From positions 30,875,025 to 30,939,024 of the forward strand of contig OX344763.1 of NCBI GenBank assembly GCA_947034895.1: a DNA stretch of 64,000 nt, written 5' to 3'. Made by a program: the position numbers and the translations under genes. Below the pieces are notes generated by a model. That model was not told where the DNA came from. It worked only from the letters and a program-made list of their open reading frames with translations, and ran no database searches. The DNA comes from Rhytidiadelphus loreus (Eukaryota; Streptophyta; Bryopsida; Hypnales; Hylocomiaceae). This document shows positions 11,661 through 20,186 of the stretch, piece after piece; position 1 is the stretch's first letter; the number at the start of each line of letters is the position of its first letter.

Positions 11661-12411
11661 ATCTTCGGGTCGAAGATAATCATCTTCGACCCGAAGATAA
11701 CCTACATGAACACAACTAATGAAATACAAAAACCACAAAACTAATAAAATACAGAAATTGACGGTCGGCCCCTGGGTAAATAACCACAAAACTAACACAA
11801 ATAAAGAACACATGAGCTAAATAAGAACCAATTATCCTCGGACCGAGGATAAATAGTACCAAAAAAGTACAAACAGAATACACCAACACTAATTACGAAC
11901 CATTTATCCTCGGTCCGAGGATAAATGACAACGAAAACAAGTAAAATAAAATACACTAGAACTCAAGAAGAACCATTTATCCTCGGACCGAGGATAAACG
12001 GCAACGAAGACAACCCAAATAGAATACACCAACACTAATTAAGAACCATTTATCCTCGGTCCGAGGATAAATGACAACAAAAACAAGTCAAATAAAATAC
12101 ACTAAAACTCAAGAAGAACCATTTATCCTCGGACCGAGGATAAACGGCAACGAAGACAACACAATAAAAATAAACCAAACCAAATTAAAAATCAATTATC
12201 CTCGGTCCGAGGATAAATATAAATCCAAGATCATAGTTACCAATCTTAGTTAATGTGATACTATATATCCAGGATCGTACTTATCAATTATGAATATAGT
12301 CTGCTCATTCTGCACTGCTCTGGATATCATGTGCAGCCTGCTTTGATAATGGTCCACTCGAAATGCATTAATCCGGAATTCTCTAATCTATTATCTTCGC
12401 CTCGAAGATAA
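11661..12411. repeat. Palindrome array 2, 73-bp period, alternating centre
   Basis: Two adjacent TCTTCG-type palindromes (11661-11677, 11682-11699) precede six 21-bp palindromes starting at 11832, 11904, 11977, 12050, 12123 and 12196, 72-73 bp apart. A final one lies at 12391-12411. In the six-copy array the central base alternates strictly A, T, A, T, A, T between perfect 10-bp arms (TTATCCTCGG / CCGAGGATAA). The spacers also alternate between two sequence types, so the true repeat is a dimer of about 146 bp. The array ends 56 bp before the ParB-like start codon. Confidence 0.92.
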
Positions 12412-12466
12412 ATATCAAATTATAATTCTAATCATAGTGGTTTACTATGCTCAGATACATATCAAC

Positions 12467-15400
12467 ATGGTGGCTGAGTCTGAATACGACTACTCGGCTA
12501 CTCTCCCATTCATTGAGCCTTTCACAAAATGGGTGGAAGAGGAGCCCTTCATATCGGAGATGCCAGAGCTATACGGCAAGCTCTGGCAATTCAAAGCCGT
12601 CGTCGAGTCCTGGACATTCGGTGTGAACCAGTCCAAGGATTACGTGTACCTTCGTCACCGAGAGAAGGATACAGGGATGTACGTGAATTGGAACTTAAGT
12701 GAGAAGGTCGCCCTCATTGAGAACCATCAGGACAAGTACCTTGTCATCACTCTGCAAGGAATCGACAACGCAGGAATCGAAACGAAACATACTCATTCAA
12801 TCGTCTGCCATGAAGACGACCCTATGGGTGTTTTTGACTTCGACAACCTCATCGTCGACTTGCACTCGGGAAACCTTGATGCCTTGGCAACAGACTTTCA
12901 TACAAGATACCACCCATGGCATAAAAAGAACGCCAAGGTGACGTCGAGAAAAGTCGGATACATGTTTCATAAGCTGACAGAGGAAGCTAATAAACATGTA
13001 CAGAAAGGGCCTGCTCGAGCGAGTCAAGGTCGTGGTCAACAAAGGCCGGATAATGCCGATGAGACGAGATCAGCGTCTGGTATGCGCGGCCGCACAGGGA
13101 GTAGAGGAAGTGGGAGAGGAACGGCCCGCGCGCAGGCCCAGAAGAGAAAGAACCCGGACATGAGTACATGTGAGCCTGGTGAGAAACGCAAGAAACCCGT
13201 GACGGACAGTCGTCCTACTACCGCCGGCAGTTCAGGTTCGATACTCACGAACGTGAATACCCAGAAGCCAGCCGGTACGCAGCCAATCGAGAAACACGAA
13301 GTTGCAGCTGCATATCAGTCGGAATTTTGGAAGAAAAATGGCAAGTGCTTCATTTTTCATCCACATGTATTCTCTGTTAATATCAAGCAATGCTTCCTCG
13401 CCCCAGAAAGATACATAATCCGGAAGCTTGAAATGAAATTGGTGGATGAGCAAAAGGAGACTCTCATTCATCTTGGTTCAGAGCAGCAAAGGCAGAAAAT
13501 TTGCTTGACCCCTATGGACGCCAATAAGAAGCTTTTGAAGGAGTGTCCTAAGGATTGGGATTCCATCAAAAATGGTGGCTTCTACATAATTGACGGCCAA
13601 CATAGTGTCACCGCAGCCAAAATGCTTCAACAAGGCGGATGCTGCGAGACACGCAAGGTCGAGTTGCAGACATGGGAGGCTGTGATCGTCTGGACCAGAG
13701 ACCCGACACAACTCACAGATATTTCGAAGTGGTACAATGCCTCCAACCACCTCGTTCATAGTCAGCCAACATGGGGGAATCAAATATCCGCATGTAGGCA
13801 GGTTTGGAAAGCACTTAAGCGGCCTACCAACACAGAAAGCGAGGGGCTGGTGAGAGGAAATAAAGCAGTTTACAACGTCGCAGCGTATAAGGTACTCCTC
13901 TTTTATCTTTGAGGCGAAGATAAAATTTACGTGCATGCTCTAGTTGTCCTCACGTATTCTTATAGAGTGCTGCAATTTCTGACTATTGATTATGTGGTCT
14001 CGAAAGTAGTTATCCTCGGGCCGAGGATAATTGTTTGAAAATCTGTATATCTTCTAAGTGAACTAGTATGCATGTTGATTCCGTGAATATCTGTTTGAGC
14101 AGGAATTTGTGGACGGTGTCATGATTCGATACGGAAGCATCAACCCGGACAAGGAGGGTGCTCAAGTCAAGTTGGCGTCCGATGTCAAAAATGAAATTCG
14201 AATAATAACCTTGGCCGATGAGACCTATCAGATGTGGGAGGAGTTCCTCACAAAGCACACTGATGGATCGCTGATTGATCCCGTGTCACGGAAATCCTAC
14301 AACAGCGCGAAGACCTTCAACGCAAAGAACTTCTCGCTCAAAAGGGAGTTCTTCAAGCACATGGGACACTTCACGGACAAAGATCTCAAGGATTATGTCC
14401 TCCATCTGCTTGGGAGAACAGAGGGACGCACACGAGACTATCCAATGGTCTTTGTGGGGGCGGCAAAGATCCTGTGCGAGGACAACTATAAAGCCGAGCA
14501 CTGGGTAGAGCGTAGGAAGCGTAAGAAAGTCATCGTGGAGGAGTTCATGGCCCTCGATAAGTCCTTGAAATTCAAGGACAGAAATGGGGATGTCATCGAT
14601 GTGAAGTGGAGGCAATGGAAGCTGGACAACTTCTTTTCGTCGGCATCGTGGGATTTCCTCCTCACCGCAATACCCAACCAATTCTTCGTAAAACGCCTTA
14701 CCAACGAGGCGAAGAAGAAGACGGCCATAGACTACAAGGACAATCAAAAATTGTCAATGGTCTATCCCATGTTCAAGACCTTCTTGAAGATGAAGAAGCG
14801 AGTGGAGCCATCGGGAGGAGATGTGTTTATCCGAGGCCACCAATGCTACCCCAAGGTCTGGTGACGACCCACATATGGCCCTACGTCAACAGAGAACTTG
14901 GCCTCGCTGTGATTGATTTCCGAATCCTCCCGAGGCCAAATCCGGGATCCGGTGACAGTCCACCTTGCTTGCCATTACTAAATTTTTTGGATGATCACCT
15001 GAGGCCGGTGTTGTCTACTCCAGACGTATGGTTATGGATTGTGGGGAGTTCATATGACATGGACGCGGCCAAGAAATTTGCCGCATCGAAGATGTTAGGG
15101 TACGAAGTCAGGGTGTCCACCTACCTGCCAAGTAAGGCTGAGAGGTTGGACAACTTGACCAACCGAGCAGTGCCACCCCCCGTGAAGCTCCTTTTCGTCA
15201 TGAAGAAACGCAATGACGGGGAGCCAAAATACAAGGAGGCAGTGAAGAAGGTATATTGCACCGATGACATACCTTACTACACTGATTTCCATAAGAACAC
15301 GGAGGCAAAATATAGGGTCCATCCGAGTGAGCTAAGGATGGAGTTCTATATCGACATTCTTCAGAGTTTCGCCGTGACAGGAGAGAACGTCATCGGCGTT

Positions 15401-17158
15401 TACACAGGCTCCAAGTTCGTGATCGCTGCAAAGGTGCGGCTCTATGATTTATCTTCGACTCGAAGATAATTGCTTAGGATCTCTTTCTGGTGTATTATTA
15501 TGTTTGATTGTTCTGTTGCATGCATCTTTATCTGTTGTTGTGTTATCTTCGGGTCGAAGATAGTTTCCTAGGATGGATCATTATAGTGTGAAAAAAAGTA
15601 TTGACAACTGCTTGTTGTATTGTAGATGTATGGCCTCTATTACTATAGCCTTACTGAGAGGCATGCTTCACAAAAGCTTCGAGATATGGCGACTTATGGC
15701 AGTAAATTAGACATGAACGATTTTTGCCATGAGAACTCGCCATATCTTCCTGGTTACGTGCGTCCGCGTAACCTTGAAACTCCAGATCTGGACTCGGATT
15801 CCACACCCTCCGTCGATCGCAACGTGGAAGCCCCACGACAATTTCCTACTGATGAGGGGGCTGCCAACCTTGGGATCGATGAATTTGGGACAAACACGAA
15901 CGTTGTCCAAGGAGGAAATGTGGAAATCAACGCAGAGGACTTCCACGTAGGGAGACGCGGGCTAGAATCAGTGTCGAAGGACAAGGAAGAGTTAGATGCA
16001 GTCGCACGCAAGAAGAAGAAGAAGACGGCAAGGAAGCCCGTGGAGGGCTTTATACCGGACATCATCATCAGCGACGTGGAGGACACGTATTCGGATTTGG
16101 AAGACTTCAACTACGATGGTCCGACTGATGATGGTGCGGGAACCTCTAAGGGAAGCCAAGGAGAACCCTCACTTGTAGAGCCTCAACCTCCTCGTTATTC
16201 CATGTCCGGGGATGCTACAGATCCAATTCAAGTTCCTCTTCGTCCTGTGAAGCAGGAACTTAAGGATTTTTGGAGGCAAAGAGAGGAGAGGAAGGCCTTC
16301 AAGAGGGCTGAGGAGGCAAGAAGAAGGGCTGACGAGCTGGCGGAGAAGGAAGCGTTGAAGAAGGAACTTGAGAAATTGCGTGAAGAGAATGTTTCTCTCA
16401 GAACGCGATCACAAGATCCCTCTACTTCTCAACCTAGCCAACTTGATGCGCATGACGTTGGTGGTGCTTCAGAAGCCACTGCTCACCAGTCCACTGATCT
16501 GAGCTCTGAGGGTTATCTTCGAGGCGAAGATGATCCTCTACCTGCCGCCCAAGAGGATATTGCTCCCCCTTCTCCTCCTCCAATGGAACAAGAGCAGGGA
16601 TCCTCTCTTCCAGTTGATAGAGCAAATCAACAGATTCAAGAAGAGATTGCTCCCCTTGGAACTGGGACAGATGGAGCTAATACTGCAGTGGATTATCCTC
16701 GAGGCGAGGATAATCTAAGCCAGCCCCCAGCATTGGAGGTGCAAGCGGAGTCGGTCCTTGGAACCGGGATAGAGGGAGCTCATAGTGCAGTGGATTATCC
16801 TCGAAGCAAGGATAATCCAAGCCAGCTCCCTACATTGGAGACTCCAACGGAGTCGGTTCTTGGAGCAGGGAATGAGGGAGCTGATAGGGCAGTGGATTAT
16901 CCTCGAGGCGAGGATAATTTGAGGCAGTCCCCTACTGTGGAGGCGCAAGCGGAGTCGGTCCCGGAGACCCAAGAGGAGGGTGATGTTGTACCGGATCTTG
17001 TCCCCCCTCCGACTGAGCCGCGTGCACCGGAGACGGAGATAGAATTCGAAAATCCCCCAAACGACGACGAAGAGATTGTCGACTACGGGGATTATTTGGA
17101 TGATGAGTTCGGCCAGGTACACTCTCGTCCATCCTCAGACCCCTACGATATTTCATGA
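12467..17158 (+). CDS. ParB/sulfiredoxin-fold plus methyltransferase-like fusion protein
   Basis: Three exons are predicted: 12467-13891, 14103-15433 and 15626-17158, with GT-AG introns that keep phase 0. Adding one base in exon 2 (TGG-TG at about 14861) makes it exactly 444 codons, giving about 1,429 residues. Residues 1-170 are an unrecognised domain. Residues 185-245 are RG-rich with a basic KRKKP nuclear signal. Residues about 320-450 hold a ParB/Srx-like domain with FYIIDGQHS (D376). Exon 2 ends with a fold resembling beta-class N6/N4 methyltransferases: LAVIDFRIL takes the place of the D/NPPY strand, and HPSELRMEF...VIGVYTGSKFVIAAK aligns with the HPxQKP...DPFxGSGTT..AA region. Key residues of both motifs are missing, so activity is doubtful. 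ParB-methylase fusions are known from bacteria and phages. Exon 3 is acidic, with a coiled coil and in-frame palindromes. The ATG at 12467 follows a good 3' splice site, so an upstream leader exon is possible. Confidence 0.75.
13892..14102 (+). other. Intron 1 of the ParB-like gene, two palindromes
   Basis: The intron runs from GTACTCCTC to TGTTTGAGCAG, 211 bp, and joins ...AAYK to EFVDG without changing frame. It holds a palindrome at 13903-13923, starting 11 nt after the donor, and another at 14010-14030. Confidence 0.8.
15434..15625 (+). other. Intron 2 of the ParB-like gene, two palindromes
   Basis: The intron runs from GTGCGGCTC to TGTATTGTAG, 192 bp, and joins ...FVIAAK to MYGLYYY in frame, inside the methyltransferase-like region. 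Palindromes lie at 15449-15469, 15 nt after the donor, and at 15543-15562. Confidence 0.8.
16513..16533 (+). repeat. In-frame palindrome in exon 3, YLRGEDD
   Basis: Arms TTATCTTCG and CGAAGAT(G/A)A flank AGG. The element is read as Tyr-Leu-Arg-Gly-Glu-Asp-Asp in the ParB-like protein. It is a single copy, about 180 bp before the 102-bp repeats. Confidence 0.85.
16657..16965 (+). repeat. 102-bp coding tandem repeat, one palindrome per unit
   Basis: Three 34-codon units each read GxGxxGAxxAVDYPRGEDN followed by a Pro/Glu-rich stretch ending in ESV. Their palindromes start at 16693, 16795 and 16897, exactly 102 bp apart. The first and third palindromes are perfect apart from the centre. The second has changed to DYPRSKDN and lost symmetry at two positions. 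The frame used (TAT CCT CGA) avoids the TAA stop present in one of the other two frames. Confidence 0.9.
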
Positions 17159-17696
17159 GTCTGTCTAATGTGATATGATGGATGTTTGTTTTGTCTTCCA
17201 TCATGTTCATGTTTCTAGTGAGAGACTCTCATGTCCATTCCTTCTGTCTGACAGGAGGGAGTGTACAGTCTCTGATTGTGAAGCGTGGAAGAACTGCCAC
17301 TCTGTGACTGCGTTGTAGCATAGTGTAGATACCGCAACGGGCTGTAGTTGGTATTTGTATACAATCGGCTAGAGATCAACAAAACCGTTAGACCGGGTGT
17401 ATCAATAATTATTTTGAAATAAATATATCTCAAACTTCTCTTCAATGCGTGTAGTGTCTAATGAATTGATATTGCCCATGTTTGTGCCCAGCGCGGACAA
17501 CTTAGAAGTGTGCACCGCCCGTTGGCACTCAAACAATCACTTAACGGAGGGGTTCTGTAGTCGCTTAGTGGGGTTCCATGTTTTTCTTCGTTTTATGGGT
17601 CGCCTGATTCTGCCTTTCAACAGGTAACTACATCTCTTTCGTGTTGTGTTTGATCAGGTAGTAACGGCAGGTCGAAAAAACAGAGTGCCGCGGAGT
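17159..17696. other. Spacer between the ParB-like and FCP1-like genes
   Basis: This 538-bp stretch holds the probable 3' untranslated region of the ParB-like gene and the leader of the next gene. An open frame of 60 codons (17445-17627) resembles nothing I know. A possible 3' splice site TTTGATCAG at 17649-17657 is in phase with the FCP1-like frame, so a leader exon may exist upstream. Confidence 0.5.
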
Positions 17697-18479
17697 ATGT
17701 TCTCGTTAGTGGTCCAACCGCGACAGAAGTGGTTGAATATCGTGTTCGATTTGAACGGACTGCTGTGTGAGAGCCAGGGTCAGGGGCCCCATAAGAAGAA
17801 AAAACATTACACAGTCCGAGATAATGTATTCTCCCATCGAACCCCAACCCTCATTGGGACGAAGGCCGTCTTCGTTCGTCCCAATGTGCGCGAGTTCTTA
17901 GACGAGGTTTCAAAGATTTCGAACCGCGTCGTAGTTTGGAGCTCCATGTTCAAGAAGACGGTGGAGCCCGTTGCCAGTTTCCTCTTCCAGAACTGCAAGG
18001 CTCCCTACCACATCCTAGGTCAGGACAACTGCAAGAGGGTAGAAACCTTGGAAGGGAAATTTCTTCATCAGGCTGGGAGTCCGTGGAAGACTCTGCTCTT
18101 CAAAGTGCTTGATGAAGAATTATTCCTGGACCCTCAGGATCCCAACTCCTTCAACAAGGACAATACCATTCTCATCGATGATTCTCTGCAAAAGGGCATC
18201 CTCAATGAGAACGGGAATTGCATATACCTTGAGAGTTGGAACCCGTACATGCGTGGAGACAATGTGCTCGTCGGCACTCTCATTCCGTGGCTGAAGAAAC
18301 TACACGAAGAGTGTCCACTCGGACGCCTACGTGAGTTCGTAGATCGGAACCGCATAGGTGTGGCGCCCTTGGTCGCATCAGACGATCAAGCCAATTATAT
18401 ATTAGATGGGATGAGGATGTCCGTCAAGGCATTCGAGTCGCGATTCGTGTTGCGGGGGATGAATTTAGTGATTGAATAA
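17697..18479 (+). CDS. FCP1-like HAD-family phosphatase domain protein
   Basis: The 260-residue protein has the FCP1/NLI-interacting-factor fold. The motif I region is LNIVFDLNGLLCE (D18), motif II is VVVWSSMF (about residues 75-82), there is a basic and aromatic middle part, and the motif IV region is TILIDDS (about 157-163). FCP1-type enzymes dephosphorylate Ser/Thr in proteins such as the RNA polymerase II tail, using D-x-D. Here the second Asp is Asn (DLNG). To my knowledge plants have an FCP1-like branch with DLNG/DVNG at this site, so the protein may have been captured from a host gene; that origin is inferred. Activity may be reduced. The first in-frame ATG is 17697; reading upstream stays open to about 17628. 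The gene has the same orientation as the ParB-like gene and lies 538 bp downstream of it. Confidence 0.8.
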   Translation: MFSLVVQPRQKWLNIVFDLNGLLCESQGQGPHKKKKHYTVRDNVFSHRTPTLIGTKAVFVRPNVREFLDEVSKISNRVVVWSSMFKKTVEPVASFLFQNCKAPYHILGQDNCKRVETLEGKFLHQAGSPWKTLLFKVLDEELFLDPQDPNSFNKDNTILIDDSLQKGILNENGNCIYLESWNPYMRGDNVLVGTLIPWLKKLHEECPLGRLREFVDRNRIGVAPLVASDDQANYILDGMRMSVKAFESRFVLRGMNLVIE

Positions 18480-18673
18480 GAGAGATGAAGGGAGAAATAG
18501 ACTTCTCAGTGTCTCAGTCAATCATAGAACTCGTTGTACATTATTCTTGTGAATACGGATTTTTTTGTACATTTCATTTTTGTGAATTAGTAAAATTTTG
18601 AAATTTAATCAAGATTTCTGGCCTCTTTGGGTTGTATTGTTTTGTTCAACATGTGTTTGTCTTCCATGTTGAG

Positions 18674-18732
18674 TTATCTTTGGGTCGAGGATAATTGTGG
18701 AGGGATGTGTGTTATCTTTGGGTCGAGGATAA
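18674..18732 (+). repeat. Pair of palindromes 38 bp apart
   Basis: Two copies (18674-18694 and 18712-18732) have arms TTATCTTTG and CGAGGATAA around GGT, followed by TTGTGG. They are locally duplicated with their flanks (GGGATGTGTG). Both arms differ from perfect symmetry at the same two places, so the pair arose by tandem duplication. They lie just before a good 3' splice site at 18767. Confidence 0.85.
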
Positions 18733-18767
18733 TTGTGGGGGATGTGTGCTCACTTCTATTGCTATAG

Positions 18768-19691
18768 GTCGGAGGATCCGTTCTACACTTTCTCCAACAG
18801 AGGGAACCACTGACGAGGAGCTTACTGTCTGGATCGGACGTGTCACTTTCAATGAGGTCCGGCTCGATTGGAGGGAGCTTCGTGCCGTCCTCCTATTCTA
18901 AGCCTTACCTCCTAGGCTCGGCCACCGATGCAGCTTCGGCGGCCATCGACTTCTCAAAGGGGAATGTGGAGGAAGGCGTGGTAGATAGCCCACCTAGTCG
19001 GGGTCTCGTGAGGACACCGATTTGCTCACCGTCGCCAATGAAGAGGGCCAGCTCCACCCCTAGTCGATTGCGTTCACAGTCGCCGACTTTGCGAACCCCA
19101 AACACACCGCACAGGAAATTGTATGCGGATGACGAAGAGCGGGGTATGGATCCTCGTCTCGAGGATGGAGTATTGTTGCCGGTGACAATCTGTCATCAGG
19201 CTGTCCAGAGCGTGGAGTTGAATGTGGATCCCAAGGTTGGGGATCGGATCAATGAGGTACCGTTGGGTGCATGCAGAGCACAACAGGTTCCACGCCTCGT
19301 AGAGATTCCTATCTCGTTCCCCTCAAAATCCGTGGGCGGAGTATCTTTGCCTTTGGCTGTACCTATTTCCCGCTGAACGACTCTTCGAGACATACGGCGG
19401 ACAAATTACACTCGATCGACAACAACTGCCGATCCGTACATAAGCACTGTGAATAGATCGATACCACTCCCGCCTCCTCGAGGTTCTAGGTCTCTTTCCA
19501 ATACCGAGATTCCGCGACGTGAACGAAAGCGGAAGAGAGAGGCCAAGGATTTAATGATGATGGGGATGTTCAATACTTTCAGTAAAGACAGTGGATCACC
19601 CAAGCCTTCTCGACGCGAGGATATCTTCAGAGGATTGGCCAAGTTGAAAGCCAAGGAGGCAGCCAAGGAGGCAACAAATAGCAGTTCTTAA
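18768..19691 (+). CDS. Unrecognised basic low-complexity protein, one in-frame TGA
   Basis: After a strong 3' splice site (TTCTATTGCTATAG, ending 18767) one frame stays open to the TAA at 19689-19691 except for a single TGA at 19374-19376. The product is Ser/Pro/Arg-rich in the first half and ends in a charged segment with KRKREAK and KLKAKEAAKEA, suggesting a nuclear, DNA- or RNA-associated protein. DPRLEDG (palindrome at 19150-19166) and SRREDI (near 19611) resemble the YPRGEDN peptide encoded by palindromes in the ParB-like gene. The upstream exon was not identified; it could belong to a separate gene or to an alternative 3' end of the FCP1-like gene. The first in-frame ATG is 18852. I recognise no family. 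Confidence 0.5.
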
Positions 19692-20154
19692 TCCAAGAAC
19701 GATGGTTTGCCGAGTGATCCTAGTTCAGAGTGGTCTAATTTTTGTTGAAGGATCATTACTATTAATAGAATATTCATTCATATACAAAAAACAATTTTTA
19801 GTAAGGGTGAGTGCTCTCTGCGCACATAGCCTTTATATTTTGACACAAGACATTCAATCATTAGATTTAGCAAGATTAGATATATCGGGATTTCATTTCC
19901 TAGGAAGTGAAGTATATAGAGAAGTGAGAGAAGTTGATTCAAGTAAATTCATGTTCTTCAATGTAAAGGGACACACTTTTATAAATATTACATCTTATTA
20001 CACAACTCATGTGGAATTGCATTTTGCACGTTCACATTTCTTAATTGTTTTGGTGTGGGATTGCTCTAAGCCTTCTAACGACATGCCTATTTTTATCTTC
20101 GCCTTCAACAATTTATCTTTGAATGGAGGAGCCTTAAGTTCTCAAAATGACCAT

Positions 20155-20186
20155 ATTGTCTCAATTTAATGAATATGGCCTTTACA
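20155..20186 (-). repeat. Right terminal inverted repeat with flanking TACA
   Basis: Exact inverse of the left repeat over 28-29 bp, ending in ATGGCCTT followed by TACA at 20183-20186. It lies about 460 bp beyond the last gene of the unit. Confidence 0.65.

Larger units (their letters stand above)
2415..20182. mobile_element. Candidate 17.8-kb cargo-carrying DNA transposon
   Basis: A near-perfect inverted repeat marks the ends: 2414-2442 reads AAAGGCCATATTCATTAAAT and onward, and 20155-20183 is its exact reverse complement over 29 bp. Taking AAGGCC as the terminus, both sides are flanked by TACA (2411-2414 and 20183-20186), a possible 4-bp target duplication. All four DUF7869, ParB/MTase-like, FCP1-like and low-complexity genes lie inside, and so does every copy of the 19-21 bp palindrome family that I found. 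The DUF7869 protein is the candidate transposase. The termini could instead be two copies of a small unrelated repeat, since a partial copy of the inner terminal sequence recurs near 2491. The existence of the gene block and palindromes is certain; the exact boundaries are inferred. Confidence 0.6.

Noticed and set aside
13478..13936. 152-codon minus-strand frame
   Set aside because: It lies opposite the ParB-like exon, which has clear motifs and splice sites; it is a shadow frame.
14606..14860. First part of the plus-strand frame that starts at 14606
   Set aside because: Before about 14860 the other frame carries the protein. Only the part after the one-base loss is genuine coding sequence.
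17445..17627. 60-codon frame considered as an upstream exon of the FCP1-like gene
   Set aside because: The gap between its possible donor (17624) and the acceptor (17657) is only 34 bp, too short for a plant intron.
19702..20169. 155-codon plus-strand frame after the last gene of the unit
   Set aside because: It has no family resemblance, its stop lies inside the right terminal repeat, and its composition matches the surrounding AT-rich DNA.
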